DNA of 64,000 nt from Pseudonocardia sp. ICBG1293 (GTDB lineage: Bacteria > Actinomycetota > Actinomycetes > Mycobacteriales > Pseudonocardiaceae). The stretch is from positions 86,601-150,600 of the forward strand of contig NZ_JAHLEL010000020.1 of the NCBI RefSeq assembly GCF_020131355.1, written 5' to 3'. The position numbers and the translations under genes were made by a program. This document shows, one piece after another, positions 27,040-37,687 of the stretch. A model generated the notes under the pieces. It had not been told where the DNA came from, made no database searches, and was given only the letters and a program-made list of their open reading frames with translations. The stretch's first letter is position 1; every line of letters begins with the position of its first letter.

Positions 27040-27567
27040 TCAGGCGCCGACGGTCTGCCGCCTCCCGCGGTGCCGCCTTACCGCGTCGGTGTTCCCGCAG
27101 CGTGCGCTGCAGTACCGCTGTCTGCCGTTGCGCGAGACGTCGGCGTAGACGCGGTCGCAGCCCGGGGCGGCGCACCGGCCGAGCCGGTCCATCCCCCGGG
27201 TCGCCAGATGGGTGGCGGTGCCGGTCGCGAGCAGGGCCCGCAGCACCCCGGCCAGGCCCAGGCCGTCGTCGCGGTGGTGCAGGTGCCAGTGGCCGTCGTG
27301 GTCGGTGAGCCGCGGCGGCCCGGTCGACTCGGCGAGCAGGACGTTGAGCAGCCGTGCCCGCTCCGCGCCGGGTGCGGCGTCGACCACCTCCTCCCACCGG
27401 CGCAGGAAGTCCCGTACGGCGGGCAGGTCGGCGGCGACCGGCTGCCAGTCACGGGTCACCCCGGCGGCGAGGCAGCGCTCCACCAGCTCCCCGGTCGAGG
27501 AGGGCGGTGCGTTCACCAGGTCGGTCGCCAGCAGGACGGGATCCCGGCCGTAAGGGTTGATGTGCAC
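27040..27567 (-). CDS. CGNR zinc-finger / ABATE domain protein
   Basis: 175 aa. The N-terminal ABATE-like helical region ([25 protein letters not shown]) is followed by a C-terminal zinc finger, [37 protein letters not shown], with C-x4-C...C-x3-C and the CGNR motif. Relatives are probable transcription regulators of stress or antibiotic-type responses; targets are unknown. It is divergent from the small Cys-containing ORF at 27594. Confidence 0.9.
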   Translation of the reverse strand: MHINPYGRDPVLLATDLVNAPPSSTGELVERCLAAGVTRDWQPVAADLPAVRDFLRRWEEVVDAAPGAERARLLNVLLAESTGPPRLTDHDGHWHLHHRDDGLGLAGVLRALLATGTATHLATRGMDRLGRCAAPGCDRVYADVSRNGRQRYCSARCGNTDAVRRHRGRRQTVGA

Positions 27568-27593
27568 AGAGCCATTACAGCAGCGTGGTCATC

Positions 27594-27761
27594 GTGAGCA
27601 CACCCCTGGACCACGAGTGGCGCACCACGTCCCGGCACCGCACCTCCGAGGGCGTGGTGCGCTACCAGCGCTGCCGGTGCGGCGCGTGGCGGATCCGGCT
27701 CGCCACCCCCCGCACCACCACCGTCGCGGTGAGCGCCGGACGCGTCCGGGCGGTCGGGTGA
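27594..27761 (+). CDS. small basic CxC protein, unknown function
   Basis: 55 aa from GTG 27594 (GTG 27585 would give 58). It reads VSTPLDHEWRTTSRH, continues through RTSEGVVRYQRCRCGAWRI, and ends RVRAVG. The TSEG-V-x-Y-x-RC-x-CG pattern looks like half of a zinc ribbon. Its clean start and stop between two real genes, and its divergence from the CGNR gene 26 bp away, support coding. The family is one I have seen as an actinobacterial hypothetical, but I cannot name it. Confidence 0.6.
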   Translation: MSTPLDHEWRTTSRHRTSEGVVRYQRCRCGAWRIRLATPRTTTVAVSAGRVRAVG

Positions 27762-27775
27762 GGAGCTCGCGGACG

Positions 27776-29188
27776 TCACGGGGCGTCCGTCGCCTCCCCG
27801 TCCCCGGCCCGGGTGACCATCGTCCCGGCGGGCGTCCCGGACGGGCCGGGCCCGCCGGAGCGGCGGTCGCGCAGCGCGACGGCGTGGAAGTAGAGGATCA
27901 CCAGGATCGTGCCGAGCGCGATGCCGCCCAGCTCGAACCCGTTCCCGAGGTCCAGCGCGACCCCGCCGATGCCGGCGACCATGCCCGCCGCGAGCCCGAC
28001 GAGGTTGCGGGGCTCGCCGAAGTCGACGCCGTTCTCCACCCAGATCTTGGCGCCGACCAGCGCGATCATCCCGTAGAGGACGAGCGTGATCCCGCCGAGC
28101 ACGCCCCCGGGGATCGCTGCGACCAGCACACCGAACTTGGGGCACAGACCGAGCACGATCGCGACGGCGGCCGCGACGTAGTAGGCCGCGGTGGAGTAGA
28201 CCCGGGTCGCGCTCATGACGCCGATGTTCTCGGCGTAGGTCGTCGTCGGGGACCCGCCGAACAGGCTGGCCAGTGCGGTGGCCGCGCCGTCGGCACCGAG
28301 CGCGCGGCCCAGGTAGGGGTCGAGGTCGTCGCCGGTCATCTCGGCGACCGCCTTGACGTGCCCGAGGTTCTCGGCGACCAGTGCGATGACCCCGGGGAGC
28401 ACGAGCAGTACGAACATCAGCGAGAAGCTCGGGCCGTGCACGGCCGCCACGCCGTCGTCGAGGGTGCCGCGGGGCAGGCCGAACCAGGCGGCGTCGGCGA
28501 GGCCCTCGAAGGAGACGCGCGGGTGCGGCTCCGGGGTGCAGTCCGCACCGCCGCAGGAGGTGATCGGCCCGCTGACGACGTCGAGGAGCCAGGACAGCCC
28601 GAACCCGAAGACGAGCGCGAGGAAGACCGCGATCCGTCCCCAGAACCCGCGGAACAGGACGGCGGCGCACACCAGGAACGTCGCGGTGAGCAGGGCGGTC
28701 CACTGGTCCACCGGCCAGTACACCGAGGCGACGACCGGGGCGAGGTTGAAGCCGATCAGCATGACGACCGCGCCGGTCACCGCCGGCGGGAGCACCCGGT
28801 GCACGAGCCGGGCGCCGGCGACGTGCACGAACACACCGATCGCGAGCAGCACCAGCCCGGAGACCATGATCGCGCCGGTGACGGCCGCGGAGTCGCCGCC
28901 CGCCGCCCGGATGGCCGCCACCCCGCCGACGAAGGCGGCGCTGGTGCCGAGGTAGCTGGGCACCACGTTCCTGCAGACGAGCAGGAACAGGATGGTGCAC
29001 AGGCCGGAGAACAGGATCGCGAGGTTGGGGTCGAGCCCCATCACCACGGGGAACACGAAGGTCGCCCCGAGCATCGCGACGACGTGCTGCACCCCCAGCC
29101 CGACGGTCTTCCCCCACGCGAGCCGCTGGCGCGGCCCGACCGACTCCCCCGGCCCGGGATCGACCCTCTCCCAGCTGAACATCGACAT
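27776..29188 (-). CDS. uracil-xanthine permease family (NCS2) transporter
   Basis: 470 aa from the ATG at 29188 (MSMFSWERV), with GGAGGG upstream. It has 12-14 hydrophobic segments and the NCS2 signatures GLGVQHVVAMLGATFVFPVV, LVAENLGHVKAVAEMTGDDL and FGGSPTTTYAENIGVMSATR. The conserved Glu and the nucleobase-binding region are intact. Proton-coupled uptake of uracil is more likely than xanthine, judging by the short loop and the VAENLGH form. No pyrimidine genes are adjacent. Confidence 0.93.
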   Translation of the reverse strand: MSMFSWERVDPGPGESVGPRQRLAWGKTVGLGVQHVVAMLGATFVFPVVMGLDPNLAILFSGLCTILFLLVCRNVVPSYLGTSAAFVGGVAAIRAAGGDSAAVTGAIMVSGLVLLAIGVFVHVAGARLVHRVLPPAVTGAVVMLIGFNLAPVVASVYWPVDQWTALLTATFLVCAAVLFRGFWGRIAVFLALVFGFGLSWLLDVVSGPITSCGGADCTPEPHPRVSFEGLADAAWFGLPRGTLDDGVAAVHGPSFSLMFVLLVLPGVIALVAENLGHVKAVAEMTGDDLDPYLGRALGADGAATALASLFGGSPTTTYAENIGVMSATRVYSTAAYYVAAAVAIVLGLCPKFGVLVAAIPGGVLGGITLVLYGMIALVGAKIWVENGVDFGEPRNLVGLAAGMVAGIGGVALDLGNGFELGGIALGTILVILYFHAVALRDRRSGGPGPSGTPAGTMVTRAGDGEATDAP

Positions 29189-29574
29189 GTCGGTCCCTCC
29201 ACCTCGGCGACCGGGGACCCGCCGCACGCCATCGAGACGCGGGGCGCAGCTCGACGGCTGCTCCTACCGATCGGCCGGACGATCCACTGGCACGAACTGG
29301 TGACGCCAGCACGATGCACCTGCGCGTCGGTCGTGCCGTTTCCGCCGCATGTCGTTCACGTTCCGCCGGGTCGGCCGCGAGCCACAGCGCCCGCGGCACC
29401 GCGGCGCTCGCCGAGCGGCAGGCCTCGGGCCCGTCGGCAGCGGGGTGACGGCCGGCCCGGTGACGCGGTGCCGCGGCGTGGCGCGGGCGTGGGGCAGGTC
29501 GGGGCCGGGCCGGTCACCCCACCGGCCGGGATCTTCCCGCGGGCACCGGCCGGGCCGGCGGAGCGGACGGTCCC
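29189..29574. other. 386-bp intergenic region upstream of the NCS2 permease
   Basis: I find no credible gene here; ORFs in it have shadow-type composition. The side near 29189 must contain the permease promoter. A 7-bp inverted repeat (29508-29514 with 29521-29527) lies about 50 nt past the stop of the small membrane gene and may terminate it. I see no known riboswitch. Confidence 0.5.
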
Positions 29575-29880
29575 TCAGACGCGGCGCAGGAGCCTGACCA
29601 CGACGGTGGTGATGATCAGCCAGACGATCGCGGCCACCCCGTAGTTCAGGGTGACGGCCATCTTCGGCTGGGCCGGGGTGAACAGGTCACCGAGGCCGAG
29701 GTTCAGCTGGGCCGCCCAGGAGGAGACGAACTCGGTGAGGAAGTTCGCCGGGTTGGCGTCGAGCAGGGTCAGCACGATGTGCGCCACCAGGATGGCGACG
29801 ATCACCAGTCCGACGATCCGCACGATCGTCGCGATGATCCCCATGCCCTGCCGCACGGTCGTACCCACGGTTGCCGCCAT
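29575..29880 (-). CDS. small membrane protein, unknown
   Basis: 101 aa from the ATG at 29880 (MAATVGTTVRQGMG). It has two clear membrane helices (IVRIVGLVIVAILVAHIVLTLL and YGVAAIVWLIITTVVVRLL), separated by an outside loop rich in Asn, Phe and Pro. No motif is recognised. It is divergent from leuA, with a 31-bp dyad between them. Confidence 0.72.
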   Translation of the reverse strand: MAATVGTTVRQGMGIIATIVRIVGLVIVAILVAHIVLTLLDANPANFLTEFVSSWAAQLNLGLGDLFTPAQPKMAVTLNYGVAAIVWLIITTVVVRLLRRV

Positions 29881-29935
29881 CACACACCCCTTTGTCTCCG
29901 ACGGCGACATGGTCGCACCGCCGCGCCCTCACTGC

Positions 29936-29966
29936 CCTCACAACGAGGGAGAACGCTCTCGGTTGT
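29936..29966. promoter_or_regulatory. 31-bp imperfect dyad between membrane gene and leuA leader
   Basis: TCACAAC (29936-29942) and GTTGTGA (29960-29966) form the outer arms, with GAG/CTC pairs inside. The position between divergent genes fits an operator or overlapping promoters. No regulator can be named. Confidence 0.35.
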
Positions 29967-29998
29967 GATCACTTCGTTGCGTGCCGTCGTCCGGGTGA

Positions 29999-31972
<1,974 letters not shown>

Positions 31973-32009
31973 CCCGGCCCACCCGGCCCCGCCCCGCCCG
32001 CCCCCACCT

Positions 32010-32058
32010 CACGAGCGGGCCGTTCGTACGAACCTTTCGTACGAACGGCCCGCTCGTG
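32010..32058. terminator. perfect 23-bp hairpin after leuA
   Basis: The arms 32010-32032 and 32036-32058 are perfectly complementary with a CCT loop, and the tip contains TTCGTACGAA on both sides. It is 38 nt past the leuA stop. It probably terminates leuA, and it may also be the structured target beside which the IS110 element landed. Confidence 0.75.
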
Positions 32059-32098
32059 CGGGAGTTGGGGCGAGCCCCGGGCCCCCGGGGCGGGGGGT

Positions 32099-33436
32099 GT
32101 CTCTATGGGTTCGTCAAGCGGCGGCGAGTTCTGGATCGGGGTTGTTGACCGTGGGCGGGTTGTAGGGGCGGCGGTCGCGGAGCATGGCGTAGATGACGTC
32201 GGTGCGGCGTCGGGCGAGGCAGATCAGGGCGGCGTTGTGTCGTTTGCCGGCGGCTCGTTTGCGGTCGTAGTAGGCGCGGCTGGCGGGGTCGGCCAGGGCG
32301 GCGAATGCGGACAGGAACAGCGCGGATTTCAGGGCGTGGTTGCCGCGCTGGGATCGGGTTTCGCCTTTGATCGAGGTGCCGGAGCGGCGGGTGACTGGGG
32401 CGAGGCCGGCGTAAGCGGCGAGGTGCCCGGCGGTGGGGAACCCGGAGCCGTCGCCGACGATGGTGAGGATCTTGATGGCGGTCCTGACCCCGAGTCCGGG
32501 CATCGAGGTCAGGACCGGTCCAAGAGGGTGGGCCTCCAGGCGGGCTTCGAGCTCGTCGGCGAGCTGGTCGCGTTCGGTGTGGACCTGGCGCAGCTGCCCG
32601 GCGACGCCGGTGATGACACGGGCGAACGCGGCCGTGCCGGGAACGGTCAGGCTCTGGGCGTCGAGCGAGGTCAGGATCTGGGCGGGAAGGGTGCGGGCCA
32701 GTCGAGGCGACCGGGCCCGCATCGTCTCGGCGATCCCGTCAGCGCCGAGCTCTCGCAGGGCTTGCGGGGTGGGCGCGGCCGCGAGCAGGTCGAGCACGCC
32801 ACCGCGGTCCAGGCGTGGCCCGAGCAGGCGTTCCAGGGCGGGATGAACATGCAGCAGGGCGTCGCGCAGCCGGTTCGTCAGCCGGGTGCTCTGCCCAGCC
32901 AGGTCATCGTCGTAACCGGCGAGCACAGTGAGTTCGGCGAGGGTCTCGTCGTCGGTGCCGACCCGGCGCAGGGTGTGCGGCATCGTCCGGGCGGCCTCGG
33001 CGATCACGTGGGCGTCGCGGGCGTCGGTCTTGGCCTGCCCGGGATGCAGGTCGGCGATGCGGCGCATCGCCAGCCCGGGCAGGTAGGCCACCGTGATCCC
33101 CAGATCACGAGCGACGGCGATGGCCAGCGCTCCGATCGAGGCGGGCTGGTCGATGACCATCAGCACCGCGCCGTGCTCGGCCAGCCCGGACAGCACGGTG
33201 CGCAGCGCCGATTCGTCGTTGGGCAGGGCCTTGTCGTGCACCCGCTTCCCGTTGGTGTCGACCGCGCAGGCGTGGTGTTCGGACTTGCCCACGTCCAGGC
33301 CGCAGAACACCGCGAACCCGGTCGGGTGCTGGTCAGGATCGGGCAACCGCCGCTCCCTTCTCGTCGCGGCAGGCCGACCACGAGCACCCGCGCCGGCAGC
33401 CACGTTACGAGCAGACCACACGGGTCAGGTCTCTAT
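32099..33436 (-). mobile_element. IS110-family insertion sequence (boundaries tentative)
   Basis: It contains one IS110/IS116/IS902 recombinase gene. No terminal inverted repeats are visible, as expected for the family. The octamer GTCTCTAT occurs at 32099-32106, directly past the recombinase stop, and again at 33429-33436 upstream of the start. These could mark the element ends or core repeats, but the 5' end could lie further out, up to the oppF stop at 33577. Confidence 0.6.
32114..33346 (-). CDS. IS110 family transposase/recombinase (DEDD type)
   Basis: 410 aa from TTG 33346, which has AGGGAG about 6 nt upstream; longer in-frame starts lack a site. The N-terminal RuvC-like DEDD domain begins VFCGLDVGKSEHHACAVD and contains VIDQPASIGALA and QAKTDARDAHVIAEAA. 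The C-terminal Tnp_20 domain has SMPGLGVRTAIKILTIVG and HLAAYAGLAPVTRRSGTS, with the catalytic Ser region. IS110 enzymes are guided by a bridge RNA encoded in a noncoding end of the element. The gene appears intact. Confidence 0.93.
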   Translation of the reverse strand: MPDPDQHPTGFAVFCGLDVGKSEHHACAVDTNGKRVHDKALPNDESALRTVLSGLAEHGAVLMVIDQPASIGALAIAVARDLGITVAYLPGLAMRRIADLHPGQAKTDARDAHVIAEAARTMPHTLRRVGTDDETLAELTVLAGYDDDLAGQSTRLTNRLRDALLHVHPALERLLGPRLDRGGVLDLLAAAPTPQALRELGADGIAETMRARSPRLARTLPAQILTSLDAQSLTVPGTAAFARVITGVAGQLRQVHTERDQLADELEARLEAHPLGPVLTSMPGLGVRTAIKILTIVGDGSGFPTAGHLAAYAGLAPVTRRSGTSIKGETRSQRGNHALKSALFLSAFAALADPASRAYYDRKRAAGKRHNAALICLARRRTDVIYAMLRDRRPYNPPTVNNPDPELAAA

Positions 33437-33576
33437 CAGCGGTCGTTGGCGCCCTCCGGCCACGGCGACAACACCCCCCAGATCATCGGGCGACAGGGGC
33501 AGTCAGTCATACCGCGGCCGGCGGCCTGCAAGCCCTCAGCGGGCTTGATCAAGAAGGTAACGGGGGCGGGGTCGGG
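33347..33576. other. noncoding sequence upstream of the IS110 gene, possible bridge-RNA region
   Basis: 230 bp lie between the recombinase start and the oppF stop, with no gene. In IS110-group elements the bridge RNA is encoded in the end upstream of the recombinase. An RNA fold cannot be proven by eye, so this is only the place where it would be expected. Part of the region (toward 33576) may instead be oppF 3' sequence. Confidence 0.35.
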
Positions 33577-34680
33577 TCAGCGGCCGATCGCGTCGCCGAG
33601 GGTGATCTGGCGGTCGGGGGCCTGCGGGCCGGCGTCCGGTGCGACGGCGGCGTCGGCCTCGTCGGCGGTCACCTCGTGCGGGGTGATGCTCCCGTCGAGG
33701 ATCGCCTCGGCGTGGTGGCAGGCGACCCGGTGGCCGGGGGTGCCGCCGTCGAGCTCGCGCAGCTGCGGCCGCTCGGTGGAGCACCGGTCGGCCTGCCGCC
33801 ACGGGCAGCGGGTGTGGAACCGGCAGCCGGTGGGGGGCGCGGCCGGTGAGGGCAGGTCCCCGGTGAGCAGAATCCGCTCCCGGGTGTCCTCCACCGTCGG
33901 GTCCGGCTGCGGCACGGCCGAGAGCAGGGCACGGGTGTAGGGATGCAGCGGACCGTCGTAGAGCGCACGGGCCGGCGCCTCCTCCACGATCGACCCGAGG
34001 TACATCACCCCGACCCGGTCGGACACGTGCCGGACGACGGCCAGGTCGTGCGCGATGACCAGGTAGGTCAGACCCAGCTCGCGTTGCAGCGACCGCAGCA
34101 GGTTCAGCACCTGGGCCTGCACCGACACGTCCAGCGCGGACACCGGCTCGTCGGCGACGACCAGGTCGGGCTCCACGCAGAGCGCACGGGCGATGCCGAT
34201 GCGCTGGCGCTGCCCGCCGGAGAACTCGTGCGGGTAGCGGCGCAGGGCCGACTCGGGCAGACCGACCGCGCGCATCAGCTCGGCGAGCCGGTCCGGACCG
34301 GCCTCGATGCCGTGTGCGGCCAGCCCCTCGCGCAGCAGCGACCCGACCGACTGGCGCGGGTCGAGGCTCGACATCGGGTCCTGGAAGACCATCTGGAACC
34401 GGCGGCGCATCCGGCGCAGCGGCTCCCCCTTCAGTGCGGCGACGTCGGTGCCGTCGAAGGAGACCGTCCCCGCGGTCGGCTCGGTGAGCTTGAGGACCGC
34501 CCGGCCGAGCGTGGACTTGCCGCAGCCGGACTCACCGACCAGGCCGTAGGTCTCGCCGCGCTCGATCCGCAGCGAGACGCCGTCGACGGCCTTGACGTGC
34601 CCGACGGTGCGCTGGACGAGCACCCCCTGGGTGATCGGGAAGTGCACCTGCAGGTCGGAGACCTCCAGCAGCGGGCTCAT
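33577..34680 (-). CDS. oppF: oligopeptide/dipeptide ABC transporter ATP-binding protein
   Basis: 367 aa. Walker [16 protein letters not shown], signature [16 protein letters not shown], Walker [15 protein letters not shown] and the H-loop IAHDLAVV are intact. The oligopeptide C-terminal extension has the four-Cys cluster ([16 protein letters not shown]...VACH) that binds an Fe-S cluster in the Opp/Dpp group. The ATG overlaps the oppD stop (ATGA). It is the last gene of a five-gene importer operon. A 50-residue acidic/polar tail past the Cys region is unusual. Confidence 0.93.
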   Translation of the reverse strand: MSPLLEVSDLQVHFPITQGVLVQRTVGHVKAVDGVSLRIERGETYGLVGESGCGKSTLGRAVLKLTEPTAGTVSFDGTDVAALKGEPLRRMRRRFQMVFQDPMSSLDPRQSVGSLLREGLAAHGIEAGPDRLAELMRAVGLPESALRRYPHEFSGGQRQRIGIARALCVEPDLVVADEPVSALDVSVQAQVLNLLRSLQRELGLTYLVIAHDLAVVRHVSDRVGVMYLGSIVEEAPARALYDGPLHPYTRALLSAVPQPDPTVEDTRERILLTGDLPSPAAPPTGCRFHTRCPWRQADRCSTERPQLRELDGGTPGHRVACHHAEAILDGSITPHEVTADEADAAVAPDAGPQAPDRQITLGDAIGR

Positions 34681-35687
34681 GCCGTCGCTCCGATCGGCTC
34701 GGGGTTGTGGCAGCGCAGCAGCCGGCCCGCCTCGTCGTCGGCCGCCGGGGTGACCGAGGTGCAGGTCTCCAGCGCCCGTGGGCAGCGCGGCGCGAACGCG
34801 CACGCGTGGTCCCACGGCAGGTTGTCCGACACCGACCCGGTGATCGCGGGCAGCTCGTCGGCGGGGTCGGAGTCCAGCCGCGGGATCGACCGGATCAGGC
34901 CGGAGGTGTACGGGTGGCGCGGCCCCCCGAACAGTGCGTGCCGCTCCGCGCGCTCCACGACCCGGCCGCCGTAGAGGACGTTGACCCGGTCGCAGAGCCC
35001 CGCGACGACGCCGAGGTCGTGCGTGATCATGATCAGTGCCGTCCCCGTCTCGGCGACCAGCTCGCGCAGCAGCTCCAGGATCTGGGCCTGGATGGTGACG
35101 TCGAGGGCGGTGGTCGGTTCGTCGGCGATGAGCAGCTTCGGTCTGCAGGCCAGCGCGATCGCGATCAGCGCCCGCTGGCGCATCCCGCCCGACATCTGGT
35201 GCGGGTAGGCCGACACCCGTCGTGCCGGGTCGGGGATGCCGACCCGCTCCAGGAGCGACACCGCCTCCCGGCGCGCCTCGTCCTTGGACATCCCGCGGTG
35301 CCGGACGAGCGCCTCGGTGATCTGGACACCCACCGGGACGACCGGGTTCAGCGACGACAGCGGGTCCTGGAAGACCATCCCGATGTCGCGGCCGCGCCGC
35401 TCGCGCAGCGCGGCGTCGGACAGGGTGAGCAGGTCGACGGACTCGTCCTCGGAGGAGAACAGCACCGAGCCGCCCACCCGGGGGGTGCGGCCCGGCAGCA
35501 GCCCCATGATCGCCAGGGAGGTCACGGACTTGCCGCAGCCGGACTCGCCGACCAGGCCGACGACCTCGCCGGGGCGGACGTCGAACGACACCCCGTCGAC
35601 GGCGACGACGTCGGCCTCGCCCTTGCGGACGAAGCGCACGGACAGGTCCTGGACCTGCAACAGCGGGTTCATCGGAGGCGTGGTCAT
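34677..35687 (-). CDS. oppD: oligopeptide/dipeptide ABC transporter ATP-binding protein
   Basis: 336 aa from the ATG at 35687 ([11 protein letters not shown]). Walker [16 protein letters not shown], signature [16 protein letters not shown], Walker [15 protein letters not shown] and the H-loop ITHDLGVV are complete. The C-terminal Cys cluster [14 protein letters not shown]...RCHN is that of the Opp/Dpp family. The start overlaps the oppC stop and its own stop overlaps oppF, so the three are translationally coupled. Confidence 0.93.
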   Translation of the reverse strand: MTTPPMNPLLQVQDLSVRFVRKGEADVVAVDGVSFDVRPGEVVGLVGESGCGKSVTSLAIMGLLPGRTPRVGGSVLFSSEDESVDLLTLSDAALRERRGRDIGMVFQDPLSSLNPVVPVGVQITEALVRHRGMSKDEARREAVSLLERVGIPDPARRVSAYPHQMSGGMRQRALIAIALACRPKLLIADEPTTALDVTIQAQILELLRELVAETGTALIMITHDLGVVAGLCDRVNVLYGGRVVERAERHALFGGPRHPYTSGLIRSIPRLDSDPADELPAITGSVSDNLPWDHACAFAPRCPRALETCTSVTPAADDEAGRLLRCHNPEPIGATA

Positions 35688-36610
35688 CTCCGGCCTTTCG
35701 GGTCGATGGCCTCGCGCAGCGACTCGCCGAGCAGCGTGAACCCGAGCGCGACGACGATGATCGCGATCGCCGGGTAGACCGCCAGCCCGGGCCGGACGTC
35801 GAGGTAGGGCTGCGCGGAGGCGAGCATGAGGCCCCACTCGGCGCGGGCCGGGTCGGCGTCGCCGAGGCCGAGGAAGGACAGCGCGGCCGCGTCGAGGATC
35901 GCCGTCGCCAGGGTCAGCGTGGCCTGCACGATCACCGGACCGATCGCGTTGGGCAGCATGTGCCGCAGCACGACCGCCCGTCGCTTCACGCCGAGCGCGG
36001 TGGCCGCGAGGACGTGGTCGGAGTCGCGCTGGGCGAGCATCGACCCGCGCAGCAGCCGCGCAAAGATCGGCACGTTCACCAGCGCGACGGCGATGATGAC
36101 CGTGGTCTGGCTGGGGCGGGCGGCGAGCGCCGCGACCGAGATCGCGAGCAGCAGGGACGGGATCGACAGCAGCACGTCGGTGACGCGCATCAGGACGGTG
36201 TCGAGCCAGCCCCCGAACGCCCCGGCGAGCACGCCGATGACCACACCCGCCGCCAGCCCGAACACGGTGGCGAGCACGCCCACGAGCAGGGTCTGCCGCG
36301 AGGCCAGGATCATCCGGGAGAACTCGTCGCGGCCGTTCTGGTCGCTGCCGAGCGGGAAGCCCGGCTGCGGGCCGGGGATCGCGCCGGGCCGCAGCTGGTC
36401 GAGCAGCTGGGGGAAGGCCTGGGCCGGGTCGTGCGGGGCGAGCAGCGGCGCAAACACCGAGACCAGCACGAACAGCCCGATGATCACGGCCCCGACGATC
36501 GCGGTGGGACTGCGGCGCAGCCGTCGCAGCGCGTCCGCCGACAGGCTCCGGCCCGCGGTGTCGTCGATCCGGTCCCTGCGCCGCTGCGCCCACGTGGTCG
36601 GTGCGCTCAT
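35684..36610 (-). CDS. oppC: ABC transporter permease (oligopeptide type)
   Basis: 308 aa with six membrane helices and the N-terminal OppC_N segment ([35 protein letters not shown]). The EAA loop is visible as [24 protein letters not shown], which contacts OppD/F. It overlaps the oppB stop by 4 bp. It forms the membrane pore with OppB. Confidence 0.93.
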   Translation of the reverse strand: MSAPTTWAQRRRDRIDDTAGRSLSADALRRLRRSPTAIVGAVIIGLFVLVSVFAPLLAPHDPAQAFPQLLDQLRPGAIPGPQPGFPLGSDQNGRDEFSRMILASRQTLLVGVLATVFGLAAGVVIGVLAGAFGGWLDTVLMRVTDVLLSIPSLLLAISVAALAARPSQTTVIIAVALVNVPIFARLLRGSMLAQRDSDHVLAATALGVKRRAVVLRHMLPNAIGPVIVQATLTLATAILDAAALSFLGLGDADPARAEWGLMLASAQPYLDVRPGLAVYPAIAIIVVALGFTLLGESLREAIDPKGRR

Positions 36611-37611
36611 CGGAGCCTCACCCTCGGGTCGATCACGGCGTAGGACAGGTCGACGAGCAGGTTGACCAGCACGTAGATGAGCGCGCCGAGCAGCACCACC
36701 GCCTGCAGCCGCGGGTAGTCGCGGCGCTCGATGCCCTCGGCGATCAGGGTGCCGATGCCGGGCCGGTTGAACACCTTCTCGGTGAGCACGGCGCCGGCGA
36801 GGAGCAGGCCGGTCTGCAGCCCGATCGTCGTGGAGACCGGCAGCAGCGCGTTGCGCAGCACGTGCCGGCCGCGGACGGTGCCCGGCGCGAGCCCCTTCGC
36901 GTTGGCGGTGCGGACGAAGTCGGACTCCAGGACGTCGAGCACCGAGGCCCGGGTGATCCGCACGATGACGGCGAGCGGGATCGTGGCGAGGGTGACGGCG
37001 GGCAGCACGAGGTGCAGCAGCGAGTCCCAGCTGGCGTCGAACTCGCGGGTCAGCAGGCCGTCGAGGGTCGGGAAGCCGGTGACCGAGGTGGCGTCGATAC
37101 CGGTCGACTGCAGACCCGACGGCGGGAACAGGCCGAGGTCGACGGCCAGGAACTGCTTGAGCACGTAGCCGAGGAAGAACACCGGCACGGCGACGCCGAC
37201 CAGGGTCCCGACGATGGTCAGGTTGTCCCAGATCCCGCCGCGGTGGCGGGCGGCGAGATAGCCCAGCGGGATCCCGAGGGCGACGGCGAGCAGCAGCGCG
37301 GACAGCGATAGCTCGATCGTCCCCGGCAGCGCCCGTCCCAGCTCGGAGATCACCGGGTCACCGGTGATCAGGGACGCGCCGAAGTCGCCGGTCAGGGCCC
37401 GGCCCAGGTAGTGCAGGTACTGGATGGGGATGGGCTGGTCCAGACCCAGCGTCTTGTTCAGTGCCGCGATCGACTCCGGGGTCGCCTTGTCGCCGAGCAG
37501 CGCGCCGGCCGGTCCGCCGGGCAGCGAGCGCAGCCAGGCGAACAACAGCACGGACAGGATCAGCAGCGTCGGGACGACCTGGAGCAGGCGGCGCGCGACG
37601 AAGCGCAGCAT
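36607..37611 (-). CDS. oppB: ABC transporter permease (oligopeptide type)
   Basis: 334 aa starting MLRFVARRLLQVVPTLL, the typical OppB/DppB N-terminus. It has six helices and the EAA loop RTANAKGLAPGTVRGRHVLRNALLPV. It partners OppC. It follows the binding-protein gene by 76 bp, a gap that contains a 13-bp hairpin. Confidence 0.93.
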   Translation of the reverse strand: MLRFVARRLLQVVPTLLILSVLLFAWLRSLPGGPAGALLGDKATPESIAALNKTLGLDQPIPIQYLHYLGRALTGDFGASLITGDPVISELGRALPGTIELSLSALLLAVALGIPLGYLAARHRGGIWDNLTIVGTLVGVAVPVFFLGYVLKQFLAVDLGLFPPSGLQSTGIDATSVTGFPTLDGLLTREFDASWDSLLHLVLPAVTLATIPLAVIVRITRASVLDVLESDFVRTANAKGLAPGTVRGRHVLRNALLPVSTTIGLQTGLLLAGAVLTEKVFNRPGIGTLIAEGIERRDYPRLQAVVLLGALIYVLVNLLVDLSYAVIDPRVRLR

Positions 37612-37649
37612 GCGTGGATGTCCTCAGTGGTGGGAGGCGGGACACGCGA

Positions 37650-37680
37650 CCGGGCGCCGCGGGATCTCCGCGGCGCCCGG
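37650..37680 (-). terminator. intercistronic hairpin between binding protein and permease
   Basis: The 13-bp GC stem (37650-37662 with 37668-37680) has a 5-nt loop and begins 7 nt past the oppA stop. Such hairpins inside ABC operons usually lower downstream expression or protect the upstream mRNA, giving an excess of binding protein. Confidence 0.65.
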
Positions 37681-37687
37681 GGCACGG

